A stretch of DNA of 64,000 bases from Zygaena filipendulae (lineage: Eukaryota; Arthropoda; Insecta; Lepidoptera; Zygaenidae): assembly GCA_907165275.2 (NCBI GenBank), contig OU015653.1:13112001-13176000 (forward strand), read 5' to 3'. Below are positions 1 to 11,384 of this stretch, in pieces; within the stretch, counting starts at the first letter, position 1; each line of letters opens with the position of its first letter. The translations under genes and the position numbers were made by a program. The notes under the pieces were generated by a model that made no database searches, had not been told where the DNA came from, and was given only the letters and a program-made list of their open reading frames with translations.

Positions 1-2225
1 CTTTTTATTAAGCTAGCAGTGTACCGTTCGTGACCGCGTTACAATACAGTTGCAGCAGAATTCGCATGGGCTAATAATTTAGTGCTCAATTAGTGCTGCC
101 ATTGTAGCGAAAATTTTTTGAAAAATAATCGTTTTTGAATTTTTTTTCAAATAAAATACTGTACTAGCGACACCGGCCGGTCTAAGAGCTCAAAAACGGG
201 AACTGATGAAATTGAAACACGTCACCATTTAGCGCTCAATTAGTGCTGCCAGTATAATAAAGAATTTTTGAAAAATAACCTTTTTTTTAATTTTTTTCAA
301 CAACTTTTACTTAATTAAGCTAGCAGATTTAGCTAGCAGTGTACCTTTCGTGACCGCGTTATGATACAGTTGCAGCGGAATCCGCATGAGCTAATAATTT
401 AGTGCTCAATTAGTGCTGCCATTGTAGCGAAAAATTTTTGAGAAATAATCGTTTTTGAATTTTTTTTTCAAATAAAATACTGTACTAGCGACACCGGCCG
501 GTCTAAGAGCTCAAAAACGGGAACTGATGAAATTGAAACACGTCACCATTTAGCGCTCAATTAGTGCTGCCAGTATAATAAAGAATTTTTGAAAAATAAC
601 CTTTTTTTGAATTTTTTTCAATAACTTTTGTAAATTAAGCTAGCAGATTTAGCTAGCAGTGTACCTTTCGTGACCGCGTTATGATACAGTTGCAGCGAAA
701 TCCGCATGAGCTAATAATTTAGTGCTCAATTAGTGCTGCCATTGTAGCGAAAAATTTTTGAAAAATAATCGTTTTTGAATTTTTTTTCAAATAAAATACT
801 GTACTAGCGACACCGGCCGGTCTAAGAGCTCAAAAACGGGAACTGATGAAATTGAAACACGTCAACATTTAGCGCTCAATTAGTGCTGCCAGTATAATAA
901 AGAATTTTTGAAAAATAACCTTTTTTTGAATTTTTTCAATAACTTTTACTTAATTAAGCTAGCAGATTTAGCTAGCAGTGTACCTTTCGTGACCGCGTTA
1001 TGATACAGTTGCAGCGGAATCCGCATGAGCTAATAATTTAGTGCTCAATTAGTGCTGCCATTGTAACGAAAAATTTTTGAAAAATAATCGTTTTTGATTT
1101 TTTTTTCAAATAAAATACTGTACTAGCGACACCGGCCGGTCTAAGAGCTCAAAAACGGGAACTGATGAAATTGAAACACGTCACCATTTAGCGCTCAATT
1201 AGTGCTGCCAGTATAATAAAGAATTTTTGAAAAATAACCTTTTTTTGAATTTTTTTCAATAACTTTTGTAAAATAAGCTAGCAGATTTAGCTAGCAGTGT
1301 ACCTTTCGTGACCGCATTATGATACAGTTGCAGCGAAATCCGCATGAGCATATAATTTAGTGCTCAATTAGTGCTGCCATTGTAGCGAAAAATTTTTGAA
1401 AAATAATCGTTTTTGAATTTTTTTTCAAATAAAATACTGTACTAGCGGCACCGGCCGGTCTAAGAGCTCAAAAACGGGAACTGATGAAATTGAAACACGT
1501 CACCATTTAGCGCTCAATTAGTGCTGCCAGTATAATAAAGATTTTTTGAAAAATAACCTTTTTTGGAATTTTTTCAATAACTTTTACTTAATTAAGCTAG
1601 CAGATTTAGCTAGCAGTGTACCTTTCGTGACCGCGTTATGATACAGTTGCAGCGGAATCCGCATGAGATAATAATTTAGTGCTCAATTAGTGCTGCCATT
1701 TTAGCGAAAAATTTTTGAAAAATAATCATTTTTGAATTTTTTTTCAAATAAAATACTGTACTAGCGATACCGGCCGGTCTAAGAGCTCAAAAACGGGAAC
1801 TGATGAAATTGAAACACGTCACCATTTAGCGCTCAATTAGTGCTGCCAGTATAATAAAGAATTTTTGAAAAATAACCTTTTTTTGAATTTTTTTCAATAA
1901 CTTTTGTAAATTAAGCTAGCAGATTTAACCAGCAGTGTACCTTTCATGACCGCGTTATGATACAGTTGCAGCGGAATCCGCATGAGCTAATAATTTAGTG
2001 CTCAATTAGTGCTGCCATTGTAGCGAAATTTTTTTGAAAAATAATCGTTTTTGAATTTTTTTTCAAATAAAATACTGTACTAGCGACACCGGCCGGTCTA
2101 AGAGCTCAAAAACGGGAACTGATGAAATTGAAACACGTCACCATTTAGCGCTCAATTAGTGCTGCCAGTATAATAAAGAATTTTTTGAAAAATAACCTTT
2201 TTTTGAATTTTTTTCAATAACTAGC
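1..2225 (+). repeat. Tandem array of seven ~320-bp units
   Basis: The same unit recurs with the GTACC landmark at 21, 341, 661, 980, 1299, 1618 and 1937, so the period is 319-320 bp. Each unit has two related halves, each containing a TTAGTGCTCAATTAGTGCTGCC-like stretch (the second half uses TTAGCGCTCAATTAG), and a CACCGGCCGGTCTAAGAG core. The first unit differs from the others at several bases (GTACCGTTCG, a TTGTAA-like ACAATAC, AATTCGCATGGGC), and these variants recur only at the far inverted end. No coding potential is seen. The array may extend left of the window. Confidence 0.95.
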
Positions 2226-3252
2226 TAGTTAGCTAAAAAAAAATTCAAAAACGATTATTTTTCAAAAAATTTTCGCTACAATGGCAGCAATAATTGAGCA
2301 CTAAATTATTAGCTCATGCGGATTCCGCTGCAACTGTATCATAACGCGGTCACGAAAGGTACACTGCTAGCTAAATCTGCTAGCTTAATTAAGTAAAAGT
2401 TATTGAAAAAAATTCAAAAAAAGGTTATTTTTCAACAATTCTTTATTATACTGGCAGCACTAATTGAGCGCTAAATGTTGACGTGTTTCAATTTCATCAG
2501 TTCCCGTTTTTGAGCTCTTAGACCGGCCGGTGTCGCTATTACAGTATTTTATTTGAAAAAAAATTCAAAAACGATTATTTTTCAAAAACTTTTTCGCTAT
2601 AATGGCAGCACTAATTGAGCACTAAATTATTAGCCCATGCGAATTCTGCTGCAACTGTATTGTAACGCGGTCACGAACGGTACACTGCTAGCTTAATAAA
2701 AAGTTAGCAGTGTTCTCATTTTTGTTCCACCTATCACAGCACCAAATTTCAAAAACGATTATTTTTCAAAAAATTTTCGCTACAATGGCAGCAATGATTG
2801 AGCACTAAATTATTAGCTCATGCGGATTCCGCTGCAACTGTATCATAACGCGGTCACGAAAGGTACACTGCTAGCTAAATCTGCTAGCTTAATTAAGTAA
2901 AAGTTATTGAAAAAAATTCAAAAAAAGGTTATTTTTCAAAAATTCTTTATTATACTGGCAGCACTAATTGAGCGCTAAATGTTGACGTGTTTCAATTTCA
3001 TCAGTTCCCGTTTTTGAGCTCTTAGACCGGCCGGTGTCGCTAGTACAGTATTTTATTTGAAAAAAAATTCAAAAACGATTATTTTTCAAAAACTTTTTCG
3101 CTATAATGGCAGCACTAATTGAGCACTAAATTATTAGCCCATGCGAATTCTGCTGCAACTGTATTGTAACGCGGTCACGAACGGTACACTGCTAGCTTAA
3201 TAAAAAGTTAGCAGTGTTCTCATTTTTGTTCCACCTATCACAGCACCAAATT
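2226..3252 (-). repeat. Inverted block of the 320-bp repeat, itself duplicated
   Basis: From 2226 onward the same repeat reads in reverse complement. Two successive blocks 504 bp apart (landmark CGCTACAATGG at 2274 and 2778) each contain one standard unit followed by the variant terminal unit. Each then ends in a distinct tail, TTAATAAAAAGTTAGCAGTG and on to CACAGCACCAAAT. The array and this block face each other, so a single strand could fold into a long hairpin. This layout resembles a foldback-type DNA transposon with tandem repeats in its arms. Confidence 0.9.
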
Positions 3253-3461
3253 TTTTTTTTCAGCACTAAATTAGCACTAATTGAGCACTAAATTTTGACC
3301 TAAAAATCAATTGATTCTGCCGACTTGACCTTTCTAGCTTGACAGACGTTATTTAAAAATCTATATTTGAAATTGAAAGAAAGTTATGGCGTAGTCTTTT
3401 TTTCATATTTATGTGATATTGCTACAGTTTGTTAGACTTGATTCGTTATTTTTAATTATAC

Positions 3462-3749
3462 TCAATGTATACATATACCTACATAAAATTTAAGGGGTCT
3501 GTTTGTAATTCCAAATTAGCAACTTTTCAGTAAATGCGTATGAACAAACATTAAAAAAAAACAATTATTTTAAATTTTTTCTCTGTCTGTTTGTTTCACC
3601 GACTGGCTGGACCGATTTTAACAAGACTTTCACTGGCAGATAGCTGATGTTATAAGGAGTAACAGCTTAGTCTACTTTTATTTTGGAAAAAAAATAGTTC
3701 CTGGGGGAATTTCGAAACTCATGCGGGGGAAACCACGGGGCACAGCTAG
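3462..3749 (+). mobile_element. Helitron-like short element, family B
   Basis: The element starts near a TCAATGTATACATA segment and ends in GGGGCACAGCTAG, followed by T. A second copy of the same length and order lies at 38447-38753. Shared blocks are TCTGTTTGTAATT, CTCTGTCTGT, GGCTGGACCGATTT and GTTATAAGGAGTAAC. The CTAG terminus and lack of long inverted ends fit non-autonomous Helitrons. That class assignment is inference. Confidence 0.7.
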
Positions 3750-4509
3750 TTAATAATATAATCTATTAATAGCAACTACAGTCCTTTGAAAAAAAAAATT
3801 AAGACCGCTTCACTCGGAACATATTATCCGACGTGTTAGCTTACAGTGTACCGTGTTAATGAACTGCTGCTTTGATCATCGAAAAAAAATCGACTCAACA
3901 GCGTTTGTGATAAGGTATAAAATGTTGTTGACGAAATATAATACTTACAGCTTCACCGAGTTCCGACTTAGTAATAACATCGCTAAATGACAAACGTCCG
4001 TTCCGCTACTCATATTATGTCGATGGACATGAATATTGCGTTAGTATTTCGATGTTCGTGATTATTTTGATACGGAAAATGGATCAACACCGCCCAACCA
4101 CTATCGACTGTGGCGCCAGGATCGCGGTCGATAAGTATGAACTAAGTCATTAAGGTAAGTAATAAGTATCTATACTATTTGCATATTTATGAAACTTATT
4201 ATAAAGTGGTTAAGTTTTTGTGTGTTTTTTTGTAGAATGATATCTCTTGAAATGAAACTAAGTCTTGCAGAAATTACACTTTTATTCTAACTTGATAAAT
4301 ATCACAATTTGACAATAGCCTGGGCTAAACAATCCGGTAGAATGATGAGAATGCCCTTGTTTTTCCTGACAACAGCATTTATAGTCTTATCCCCACCCAA
4401 AACACGGAAACGGATACGGTGCAGCGGCTGACTAAATTATAGTGTTGCCACAACTTAATGTTAGATCTCCTCAGAATATTAACAAATTTATGGGAAACAT
4501 GACACTCTA
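3750..4509. other. Unassigned AT-rich spacer
   Basis: I see no reading frame with recognisable content and no repeat shared with the rest of the window here. Confidence 0.5.
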
Positions 4510-4948
4510 TCCTAACTAATATTATAAATGCGAAAGTGAGTTTGTTTGTTTGTTTGTTACTCTTGCACGGCTTAAAGGCTCAATCGATCACCACAAAATT
4601 TCGCATACACGTTGTCAGGGGTACAGAGAAGGACATAGGCTACTTTTTATCCCGGAATTCCCGCGGGAACTTCAAAATTACCGCGGGTGAATCCGCGGGT
4701 CACCCGCGTTAGTTTCGGAGATCCCGCGGGTATTCCTTGACGTGTTGATAGTGTGCAAAATTTTATGTAGTTTCGTCCGCGTTACTTTTCGAAATTCCCG
4801 CGGGAATTTCGAGATAAAAAATAGCCTTCTCTGGACCCCTGACAACGTGTACCTACGCAAAATTTCGTGGTGATCGGTTGAGCTGTTTAGCGTGTGAAAG
4901 CGTACACACAGATTCACTTTTGCATTTATAATATTAGTAATAAGGATT
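4510..4948. mobile_element. Two Helitron-like copies in inverted orientation
   Basis: A copy starting TCCTAACTAATATTATAAAT reads rightward to a GCGGGTGAATCCGCGGGTCA end near 4700. It is followed directly by a second copy reading leftward, whose start (ATAATATTAGTAATAAGGA on this strand) is at 4948. The CTAG ends are lost at the head-to-head junction. Family landmarks are TTGTCAGGGGTACAGAGAAGG and CCCGCGGGAA. Confidence 0.75.
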
Positions 4949-4984
4949 GTTTTCCTCCGAGAAAGAAAATATAGTAATTATCGG

Positions 4985-5094
4985 TTTCAGCCATGTTAAT
5001 TTTGCGGTTCCCTCGTGAATCCGGCATGAAATAATTGTTCTGTAGGAACCTACCTCTGACAACGTGTATGCAAAATTTAATGATGATCGGTTCA
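4985..5094 (-). mobile_element. Helitron-like fragment
   Basis: Partial match to the window's Helitron-like family (GTTAATTTTGCGGTTCCC, then CTGACAACGTGTATGCAAAA and GATGATCGGTTCA). It stops exactly where the following MITE begins, so the MITE probably inserted into it, but I see no continuation beyond the MITE. Confidence 0.55.
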
Positions 5095-5398
5095 GGGGGC
5101 GTCCATTAATTACGTGAGGCGTTTAGGGGTAGGGGGTTGAGTCGAACCTCACCCAATCTCACGTGGTCTCGGCAAATATCGCTTAATTTTTTACCGCAAG
5201 AAACTCTGGAAAATAGTAAACTTATTTTTTGTAATAAATGCAATAGAATCAAGCTCAGATTAAATTAGTTACGTACATTAAAAATACGCGTTTTGAAAAA
5301 TCTCACGAGCGTCGAGTAAAATCTCACACCTCACTTAGGGAATGGGGGGGGGAATAATCGTCAAAACTGCCTTACGTACCTAATAAATGGTAGCCCCC
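5095..5398. mobile_element. MITE with GGGGGC terminal inverted repeats (Harbinger-like)
   Basis: The ends GGGGGCGTCCATTAATTACG and, reversed, GGGGGCTACCATTTATTAGG form imperfect inverted repeats of about 25 bp. The flanks are TCA on the left and TTA on the right, close to the 3-bp TWA duplication of PIF/Harbinger elements. There is no coding capacity. Confidence 0.6.
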
Positions 5399-6265
5399 TT
5401 AGTAGTAGAAGCATGAAAGCTAACATAGTTACTTCGTATTTTTAATATTGGTATTCAAAGAACTTATAAAATTGTATCAGAGCGATAGTAAAGCTATAAA
5501 TTATAGTTTCACCCAGGTTCAGATAACGCGACCGTTCTTAGAAGAACATCTGCGAGAAACTTACTTGGATTTTCTTTCGTTTTAAAAGTAGGTACGGTCT
5601 TAAATTACAACTGGATGGTAAATAAAGATTTGAGATTTTGCTACGATATTATTTCATCGATAATAATAGCTAGAAATTTTGTTTTTTTTTTTACTTATTA
5701 TACTTTTTATTTGCAATTAAAACCAATCAAAAGTGCCCGTTGTTGGTGCAGTTACGAGCGAAAAATGTATTTTTTTTTAAATACCTATATTTTATAGATA
5801 AAACTATTGACTTCGTTTCGAAGATTAACTGAAACAAACTTACAGGCAGACAGACAAATGATATTACAGCAAATAAAACATTTTATAAAGTGACCCGAAA
5901 CAGGAATAAAAAATAACACGGGGCGAAGCAAGAATTTTTAGGAATGTGGGACGAAAACTTGAGGCGAAACAGGAACAAATCAACAGACACTTTAATTTTA
6001 GTCATACGCACGTGTAGGTATACCAATACGGATGTATACCTAGATTTAGAAAGAACGTTGAGAATTAAAATCACCTGACTCACTGAACACATCTATCCGG
6101 GATGGTTTAATTGCAACACCGTCTAACATTTGCGATGCAAACAGCGTACTCGCCCGCTGCACAGTCAGTGTCAGAAATATGTACCTAGACACTGATCATT
6201 TGGGCGCGGTTGAATTTCAACACTCCACTGTTGCAATAAAATCCAACATGTGTCTAAAGTGGTTA

Positions 6266-6998
6266 GGGGTCATCCACGAAGTACGTCACTAATTTCGTGA
6301 TTTTAGGCCCCTCCCCGTCCTTTCCACAGTTTCACTATAGACAGAGTTAGAAATATTTTAAGTTATTCGTTAAAGGTTCGTTTGGCATTTTGACACTGAG
6401 AGAGAGAAAAATAGTAATAATATGTATAATAATAAATAATCATTCATTTATTCATCTCCACAAATTAAGTACATGAAATGTGTTTTAATTAAGGAAAGTA
6501 GGAAATCTGGAGCCTAATCTAGGATAACCTGTATTATAGGTCTCCAGGTCCCGAACTTAAAAACTATTATTAGTAGGTACAAAACATAAAACTATAAAAT
6601 AAAAATAAACCGGGATAGAGAATTACAGTTCTGTGTATGAACGAGCGAACGAACGTAAAGTTCGCGACCAAAAAGTTCCCCACCGAAGCTTGGTCAACGA
6701 TATTTCTGCTACCGGTGTTCGGTTGGACACCATATTTGGTCAGTATACTCTCCCGTAGTTTGCACATTATTGACACCGGGCGGGGCCGGTCACTGTACCT
6801 GCTGCTCACTGATATTGTGTCGCCAACATATCCTTTGGGCAACGAAGGGCGACCAAAGCCCCTACGGTCTGTTGATTTCTCTCCGTGTAGATGTATAAGA
6901 TTTTAAAATGTGACGTCACGAAACTTAGGACACCTTCCACCCCTTGTTACACAATGTCACACTTTGTTGTTCCCCTCCCCTACTTTATGAATGGTCTC
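6266..6998. mobile_element. MITE F inserted in MITE E, with TTA duplication
   Basis: The element runs from GGGGTCATCCACGAAGTA to TACTTTATGAATGGTCTC, which are imperfect inverted repeats. It is flanked by TTA at 6263-6265 and again at 6999-7001. The sister copy at 7026-7136 shows the empty site with a single TTA. The 3-bp TTA duplication and G-rich ends fit PIF/Harbinger. It contains a third element at 6637-6900. Confidence 0.75.
6637..6900 (+). mobile_element. Repeat family M, single-unit copy
   Basis: Landmarks in order are AAGTTCGCGACCAAAAAG, CCACCGAAGCTTGGTCAACG, one CTGCTACCGGTGTTCGGTTG unit, CACATTATTGACACCG, TCACTGATATTGTGTCG and TTTCTCTCCGTGTAGATG. The same order occurs at 19963-20180, and inverted at 11765-12775, where the central unit has been amplified to 16 copies. 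The class of the parent transposon is unknown. Confidence 0.8.
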
Positions 6999-7025
6999 TT
7001 ACATATTTCTGATGTTGGCTATATA

Positions 7026-7136
7026 GTCAGTGACAGAAATATGTAAACATTTTATAGTCATTGAATCTTATTGCACTAATGATAAAGATCAAAAACTGCC
7101 AAAAGTGGTTACATATTTCTGATGCTGACTGTACGT
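7026..7136. mobile_element. Short MITE, uninterrupted relative of MITE E
   Basis: The inverted ends AGTCAGTGACAGAAATATGT and ACATATTTCTGATGCTGACT flank about 65 bp. TA lies next to each end, as expected for Tc1/mariner-type MITEs. Confidence 0.7.
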
Positions 7137-7309
7137 GGCGGAATAAAACAGAGGCGCTGCACCGCGGCAGAGATGGGAACGCACGGATGCTCGACGCGTC
7201 TTGACTATATGAGGTACGACTCGTGTTAACGACTCGTTTTAAACTTAATTGTTCTCTCATTTCCCAAGAAAAGCTGAGGATATAATAATTCAATCGCAGT
7301 TTTACTCCA

Positions 7310-7445
7310 GTCGTTCCCCATAGTTCGTCAGTTTCGGAGTTCCCGCGGGAATCCCTGGATGTCTTTTACTATACCCCTGACAACGCGTATGCAAAATTTC
7401 ATGATGATCGTTTGAGCTGCTCTAAAAGCATAACAAACTCATATT
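7310..7445 (-). mobile_element. Helitron-like fragment
   Basis: It carries the family blocks TTTCGGAGTTCCCGCGGGAA, CCCCTGACAACGCGTATGC and TTTCATGATGATCG, with both ends degraded. Confidence 0.6.
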
Positions 7446-7954
7446 AAAAACTCTTGTTATAGTTCAAAATATATGTACGTCCTTTGTTTTTCCACTTCGA
7501 CATTTCAATTTTGGATCGAGATCGTCCCTGCGCCTGGGCTTGCAACGACATCGTCGGTCATCTGATGAGGTCGACTTCAAGAGCATTAATCCATACTCGT
7601 AGATTATTATTTGAGTTTATGAGACGCTTGACACCTATATTGGTTGGAAAGATTGAATTTAAATGTTTAATATTTTGCCACTTGTATTGTAATTAATTTT
7701 GCCTAAAAGCTTTTAATTGTAAGGTGGGTACGTACTCAGTACGTACTCGTACGTATTCATGGATACTCATCCGTGAATATACCAAAGATCGAAAGCTTTT
7801 TTTCGATCGAAAGCTAGTTTTGTTACTCTTTAATTGTTTTCATTTGTGTTGTTCTGTATGTGTTCATTTGTGTTGTGTTTCCCCTCTTGCTTGAATAAAT
7901 CTTTTTTTTTCTTTTTTTTTTCTTCTTTTCCATTTGTACTTTTTTTTATTTTAT

Positions 7955-8060
7955 TGAAAATGAAAATGAAAATGAAAAATACGTTTATTTGGTTATTAAT
8001 TATCAATTTTACGTTCTACACTTTTCCAGAATACAGAATGTTTGAGTTGATTAATTATAA
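7955..8060 (-). mobile_element. Non-LTR retrotransposon 3' end with hexamer tail
   Basis: On the minus strand an AATAAACGTATTTTTC end is followed by repeated TTTTCA units. An AATAAA signal running straight into a short tandem tail is the same arrangement seen at 16 kb, 29.9 kb, 38 kb, 51.5 kb and 63.6 kb. The body of the element is not recognisable. Confidence 0.5.
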
Positions 8061-8888
8061 TAATATTCATTTAATCATTAAAAGTGATGTGCTATAATTA
8101 CATAACGCGGGCGAGGAAAACTATTCTAATTGTTTCAACCCACCAAAATCCAATTACAGCTGCCTTTAATAATAACGTTAGTGTCGATGACTCATTATCT
8201 CCATTGGCCGTCTGCTATGCTCAGATATCCTCAGTGGACGGTGCGCGCGGTCGCTTGCAAAATTAAATTCAATTTAGTCCCCTTGATTAGTTTTAGAATC
8301 ATAATGCTTGGTACGTTACATAAGATTGACTATTGTCGAATACGATGTTTGTGTTTGATTGAACATGTCCTTGTTCCTTAAACGTTGTGGTAATGGAATC
8401 CATTTTCCTTTTTCTCTTTTTCACTTTCCTCCAATCCATGTTATGTTTGTTCCCACCGATCAAGATAGGTATAAGAAAAGAAACTTCTTTGGTCACGAAA
8501 GTAAATATTTTTCAGTTACATTCGCGTTGGCCGCATATTATTTTTATATTGTCATGTTTTATTTTGTTGTTCGTCCAATAGTTGTGGTTTAATAGTAGAC
8601 GGATTGTGATTGCTAAGTTCGAATTACGATTTGTAGAAACTTTTTTTTTTTTTTTTTACAAATTGGCCATCATTAAAATGTGACTAATATTAACCGTTTG
8701 CCTCAGACTTCCCTAAAAGTTTTAATTGTTTTTGTTTATTTTTTTTCAATTCTTTTTTCTTCTTAAGTTTTTTTTCAGTTTTTTCAGTTTTTTTGTTCTT
8801 AAGTTCAAATTTTTGATTAGGGTTCGTTGTCAAATAAATTTATTTCTTCCCTTTACAACAGAAACAACACATTAAAATTATATTATAT

Positions 8889-9067
8889 CTAGCTGTGCCT
8901 CGCGGTTTCACCTGCGGTAATTTCGGAGTTTCCGCGGAAATTCTGGGATAAAAAGTCTCCTATGTCCTTCTCTGTACCATTTCATCCGAATCCGTTCAGC
9001 AGTTTTTGCGTGGTTGAGTAACAAACATCCAAACATCCACACTTTCACATTTATAATATTAGTAGGA
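8889..9067 (-). mobile_element. Helitron-like element, complete copy
   Basis: Read on the minus strand it starts TCCTACTAATATTATAAATG and ends in AGCTAG. The A and T on either side fit Helitron insertion between A and T. Near its start it has two copies of the 8-bp motif CAAACATC, the seed that has expanded massively at 56-57.5 kb. Confidence 0.8.
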
Positions 9068-9782
9068 TCACCTACAGCAAATTGACTGTCTCTATTGGGA
9101 CAATTAACTCGAGACTTGCGGAACTATAGGACCTGCAAGAAGTAGGTAACCCTTGAGTCATTAATTAATATTATTATTAATGATTAAAAGGAATTGGTAA
9201 ACGTCCGTGTTATCAATAAGGCTTTCTCGCGAACAACACGATGCGTCGAAATACAATACAAATTGTTAAGTAGAGCAGAAGTCTAATTGATTGAATTAAT
9301 ACTGTTTAAGCTCATTGAGACGTTAAGATAACGTGAGCGAGATTCTGCTGTAATTGTAGTAATATTATATCAATACACAAACAATGCTATGTCGTTTGTT
9401 GGTTATTATTGTACGTGCCTGCATATTTGCTATTGAAGTAAAAACAAAATGCCACCCTTTTTTCTTAAAATTCATCTGTATTTTTGTTTTTTTTAAGTAA
9501 AATATGAAATGACAAGGAAAAATGCTTAATATCATCCTGTCAATGCATTCGCTATCTTTTCGTGTGAAAAGAAATTTGACGACGTTGACAAAAATTGTAC
9601 TAAACATATACAAATTAAATAAAGAGTCAAAACGATACCGGCTGAGCTGAAGCTAGAAGACTGTAATTTAAAATTTAAATTCCTATGAAGATGTGACGAA
9701 ACCTTACCTTAGTATTTTTAAAAATTCGTAGGTGCAAAAACTACTTTCTAACCAAGTGTTCGACGACACTCACGCATTTTTA

Positions 9783-9967
9783 CTAGCTGTGCCCCGCGAT
9801 GTCACTCGCGTTTATTTCGGTATTGCCACGGGATTTCTGGGATATGAAACACTATGGCCTTTTCTGTACCGCTGAAAACGTGTATGCAATATCTCAAAGG
9901 TGTGTAAATAAATAAATAAAATAAATTAGTAACAAACAAACTCACGTTCGCACGTATTTATTAGTTA
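9783..9967 (-). mobile_element. Helitron-like element, degraded
   Basis: A CTAGCTGTGCCCCGCGATG end is present. The internal GCCTTTTCTGTACC and AACGTGTATGCAATA blocks are diverged, and the start near 9960 is eroded. Confidence 0.6.
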
Positions 9968-10189
9968 AGATGTTTTTTTTTTATTGTTGCCCTTATCAAT
10001 AGAAACATTATCATTGTTATTTAATGCCTCAACCATCACAGTAGATCCAAAACTTTCTAAAATATCTTCAATCTCACATTTTTCTTCGACAGTTTTTCCA
10101 TTTTATTTGACAAAACAACAAAAAGTTCTGACAGAAACCTTGAGATTTGAAACGGTGCCCAACCTGTCGCTAGATGCATGTCGTTAACC
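9965..10189 (-). pseudogene. Possible decayed coding remnant, unrecognised
   Basis: On the minus strand a frame from 10189 to a TAA at 9965-9967 is open except for one internal TAA near 10108. Its last 45 or so codons look protein-like, for example CEIEDILESFGSTVMVEALN, ending in a lysine-rich tail. I recognise no family. It could be the end of an old transposon protein or chance, and upstream sequence to about 10500 has several stops in all frames I checked. Confidence 0.2.
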
Positions 10190-10905
10190 ATTTGATATCG
10201 TTACAAACTTAGAAGCGCTATAAAAAAAAAATTCCTGTGTACGCAAAGAAGTTTCACTTTAAAAAAGTATCCCTAAATGCTCATCTTTTATCACTTCAGT
10301 GAACAGATGTTGACCGCTAGACAAAAGTGTTCCGAGTCTAAGGACCTTCACAATAATCCTGCGCGGCCAGTTTCATGCAATATTCCCTCATGATCTTCAC
10401 CAGATGTAGGCCTATCTCGAGGGGAGGTCTGTCCATCTATTTTCATCAGTGTCACTTCATTTTAATTAAAATATGTTTCCTTATTAAAATTTCGTGCCAT
10501 TGAGTTCTTTTGAAAAAAATCATCTTTTATGCCTGCCCCGTGACGCTATGACAATTTTTAAAGGCGTTTAGGGCGTAAATGAAATTTCAAGCTCTCCCGT
10601 ATTTCTTTGAGATAATGATGATGTAACATCAATTAGCGCCTACTTAATTAATGTTGGTTTTAATCGAAAAAAATTACGTTGCCATTCCATTCTTCTCACT
10701 TGCTGATGTGTTCATTCGGATAAATTAATTGGGTTAGTTTATCTCTCTTTAGGCGGCCTTCAAAGTCCGTGTCTTGAAGTTCTTATCAGTCAATGCACAT
10801 TCATAGTTTCAACAAATTAAAAATTACAGTCAAGATATGAAATCGTCATTATAACTAACTAAAAAAAATTATTTGAAACAAACTCACATAAAATCACCGT
10901 CGAAC

Positions 10906-11061
10906 TCTTACTAATATTACAAATGCGAAAGTGAGTTTGTTTGTTTATTTGTTACGCCTTAACGGCTTAACCGATCATCATGAAATTTCACATACACGTT
11001 ATCCCAGAAGTCCCGAGGGAAATCTGAACTTATCGTGGGTGAAACCGCGGGGAACAGCTAG
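10906..11061 (+). mobile_element. Helitron-like element
   Basis: It starts TCTTACTAATATTACAAATG and ends GGAACAGCTAG. The middle is shortened compared with the copies at 13968 and 31265, because the TACAGAGAAGG block is missing. Confidence 0.75.
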
Positions 11062-11149
11062 GCTGGTTATTAAAGGGAACAATGTAATATCCTACTTGTT
11101 GTAGATTTGTAATCTATATTGTCTGTGATGAATTATCTATGTCATAACT

Positions 11150-11384
11150 GGACGCAGATAAGCAATAACATGTTAACTCACAAAACAAAGTTATTGATAC
11201 AGAACGATTTATTGAGAGTTAGAGAACGTTTTTTAATTATGTGTTTACCTTATTACATTGTTTGAATATGTAACTAAATATTGAATATAAAAATGTTGAA
11301 ACAAAACGGCGCTATAATTTTAAAACTTCAATTTACTCAAAATTTCTCCAGTGTGGGTTAACACACTATTGCTTATCTATGTCC
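11150..11384. mobile_element. MITE D with AACT target duplication
   Basis: The ends are GGACGCAGATAAGCAATA and, reversed, GGACATAGATAAGCAATA, and the inverted repeats run to about 28 bp. AACT stands directly on both sides (11146-11149 and 11385-11388). A second copy in the opposite orientation lies at 39587-39821, just downstream of the cubilin gene. No coding capacity is seen. Confidence 0.8.

Larger units (their letters stand above)
6162..7021. mobile_element. MITE E, interrupted by another MITE
   Basis: The left end CAGTCAGTGTCAGAAATATG pairs with the right end CATATTTCTGATGTTGGCTA. A short uninterrupted relative at 7026-7136 has the same ends, and it carries AAAGTGGTTACATATTTC without interruption. 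In E this stretch is split after GTGGTTA by the element at 6266-6998. Confidence 0.7.

Noticed and set aside
1..2225. Centromeric satellite
   Set aside because: Only seven units, bounded on the right by an inverted block with distinct termini. Lepidoptera also have holocentric chromosomes, so no local centromere satellite is expected.
1..3252. CRISPR-like regular repeats
   Set aside because: The 320-bp units are continuous without unique spacers, and the genome is eukaryotic.
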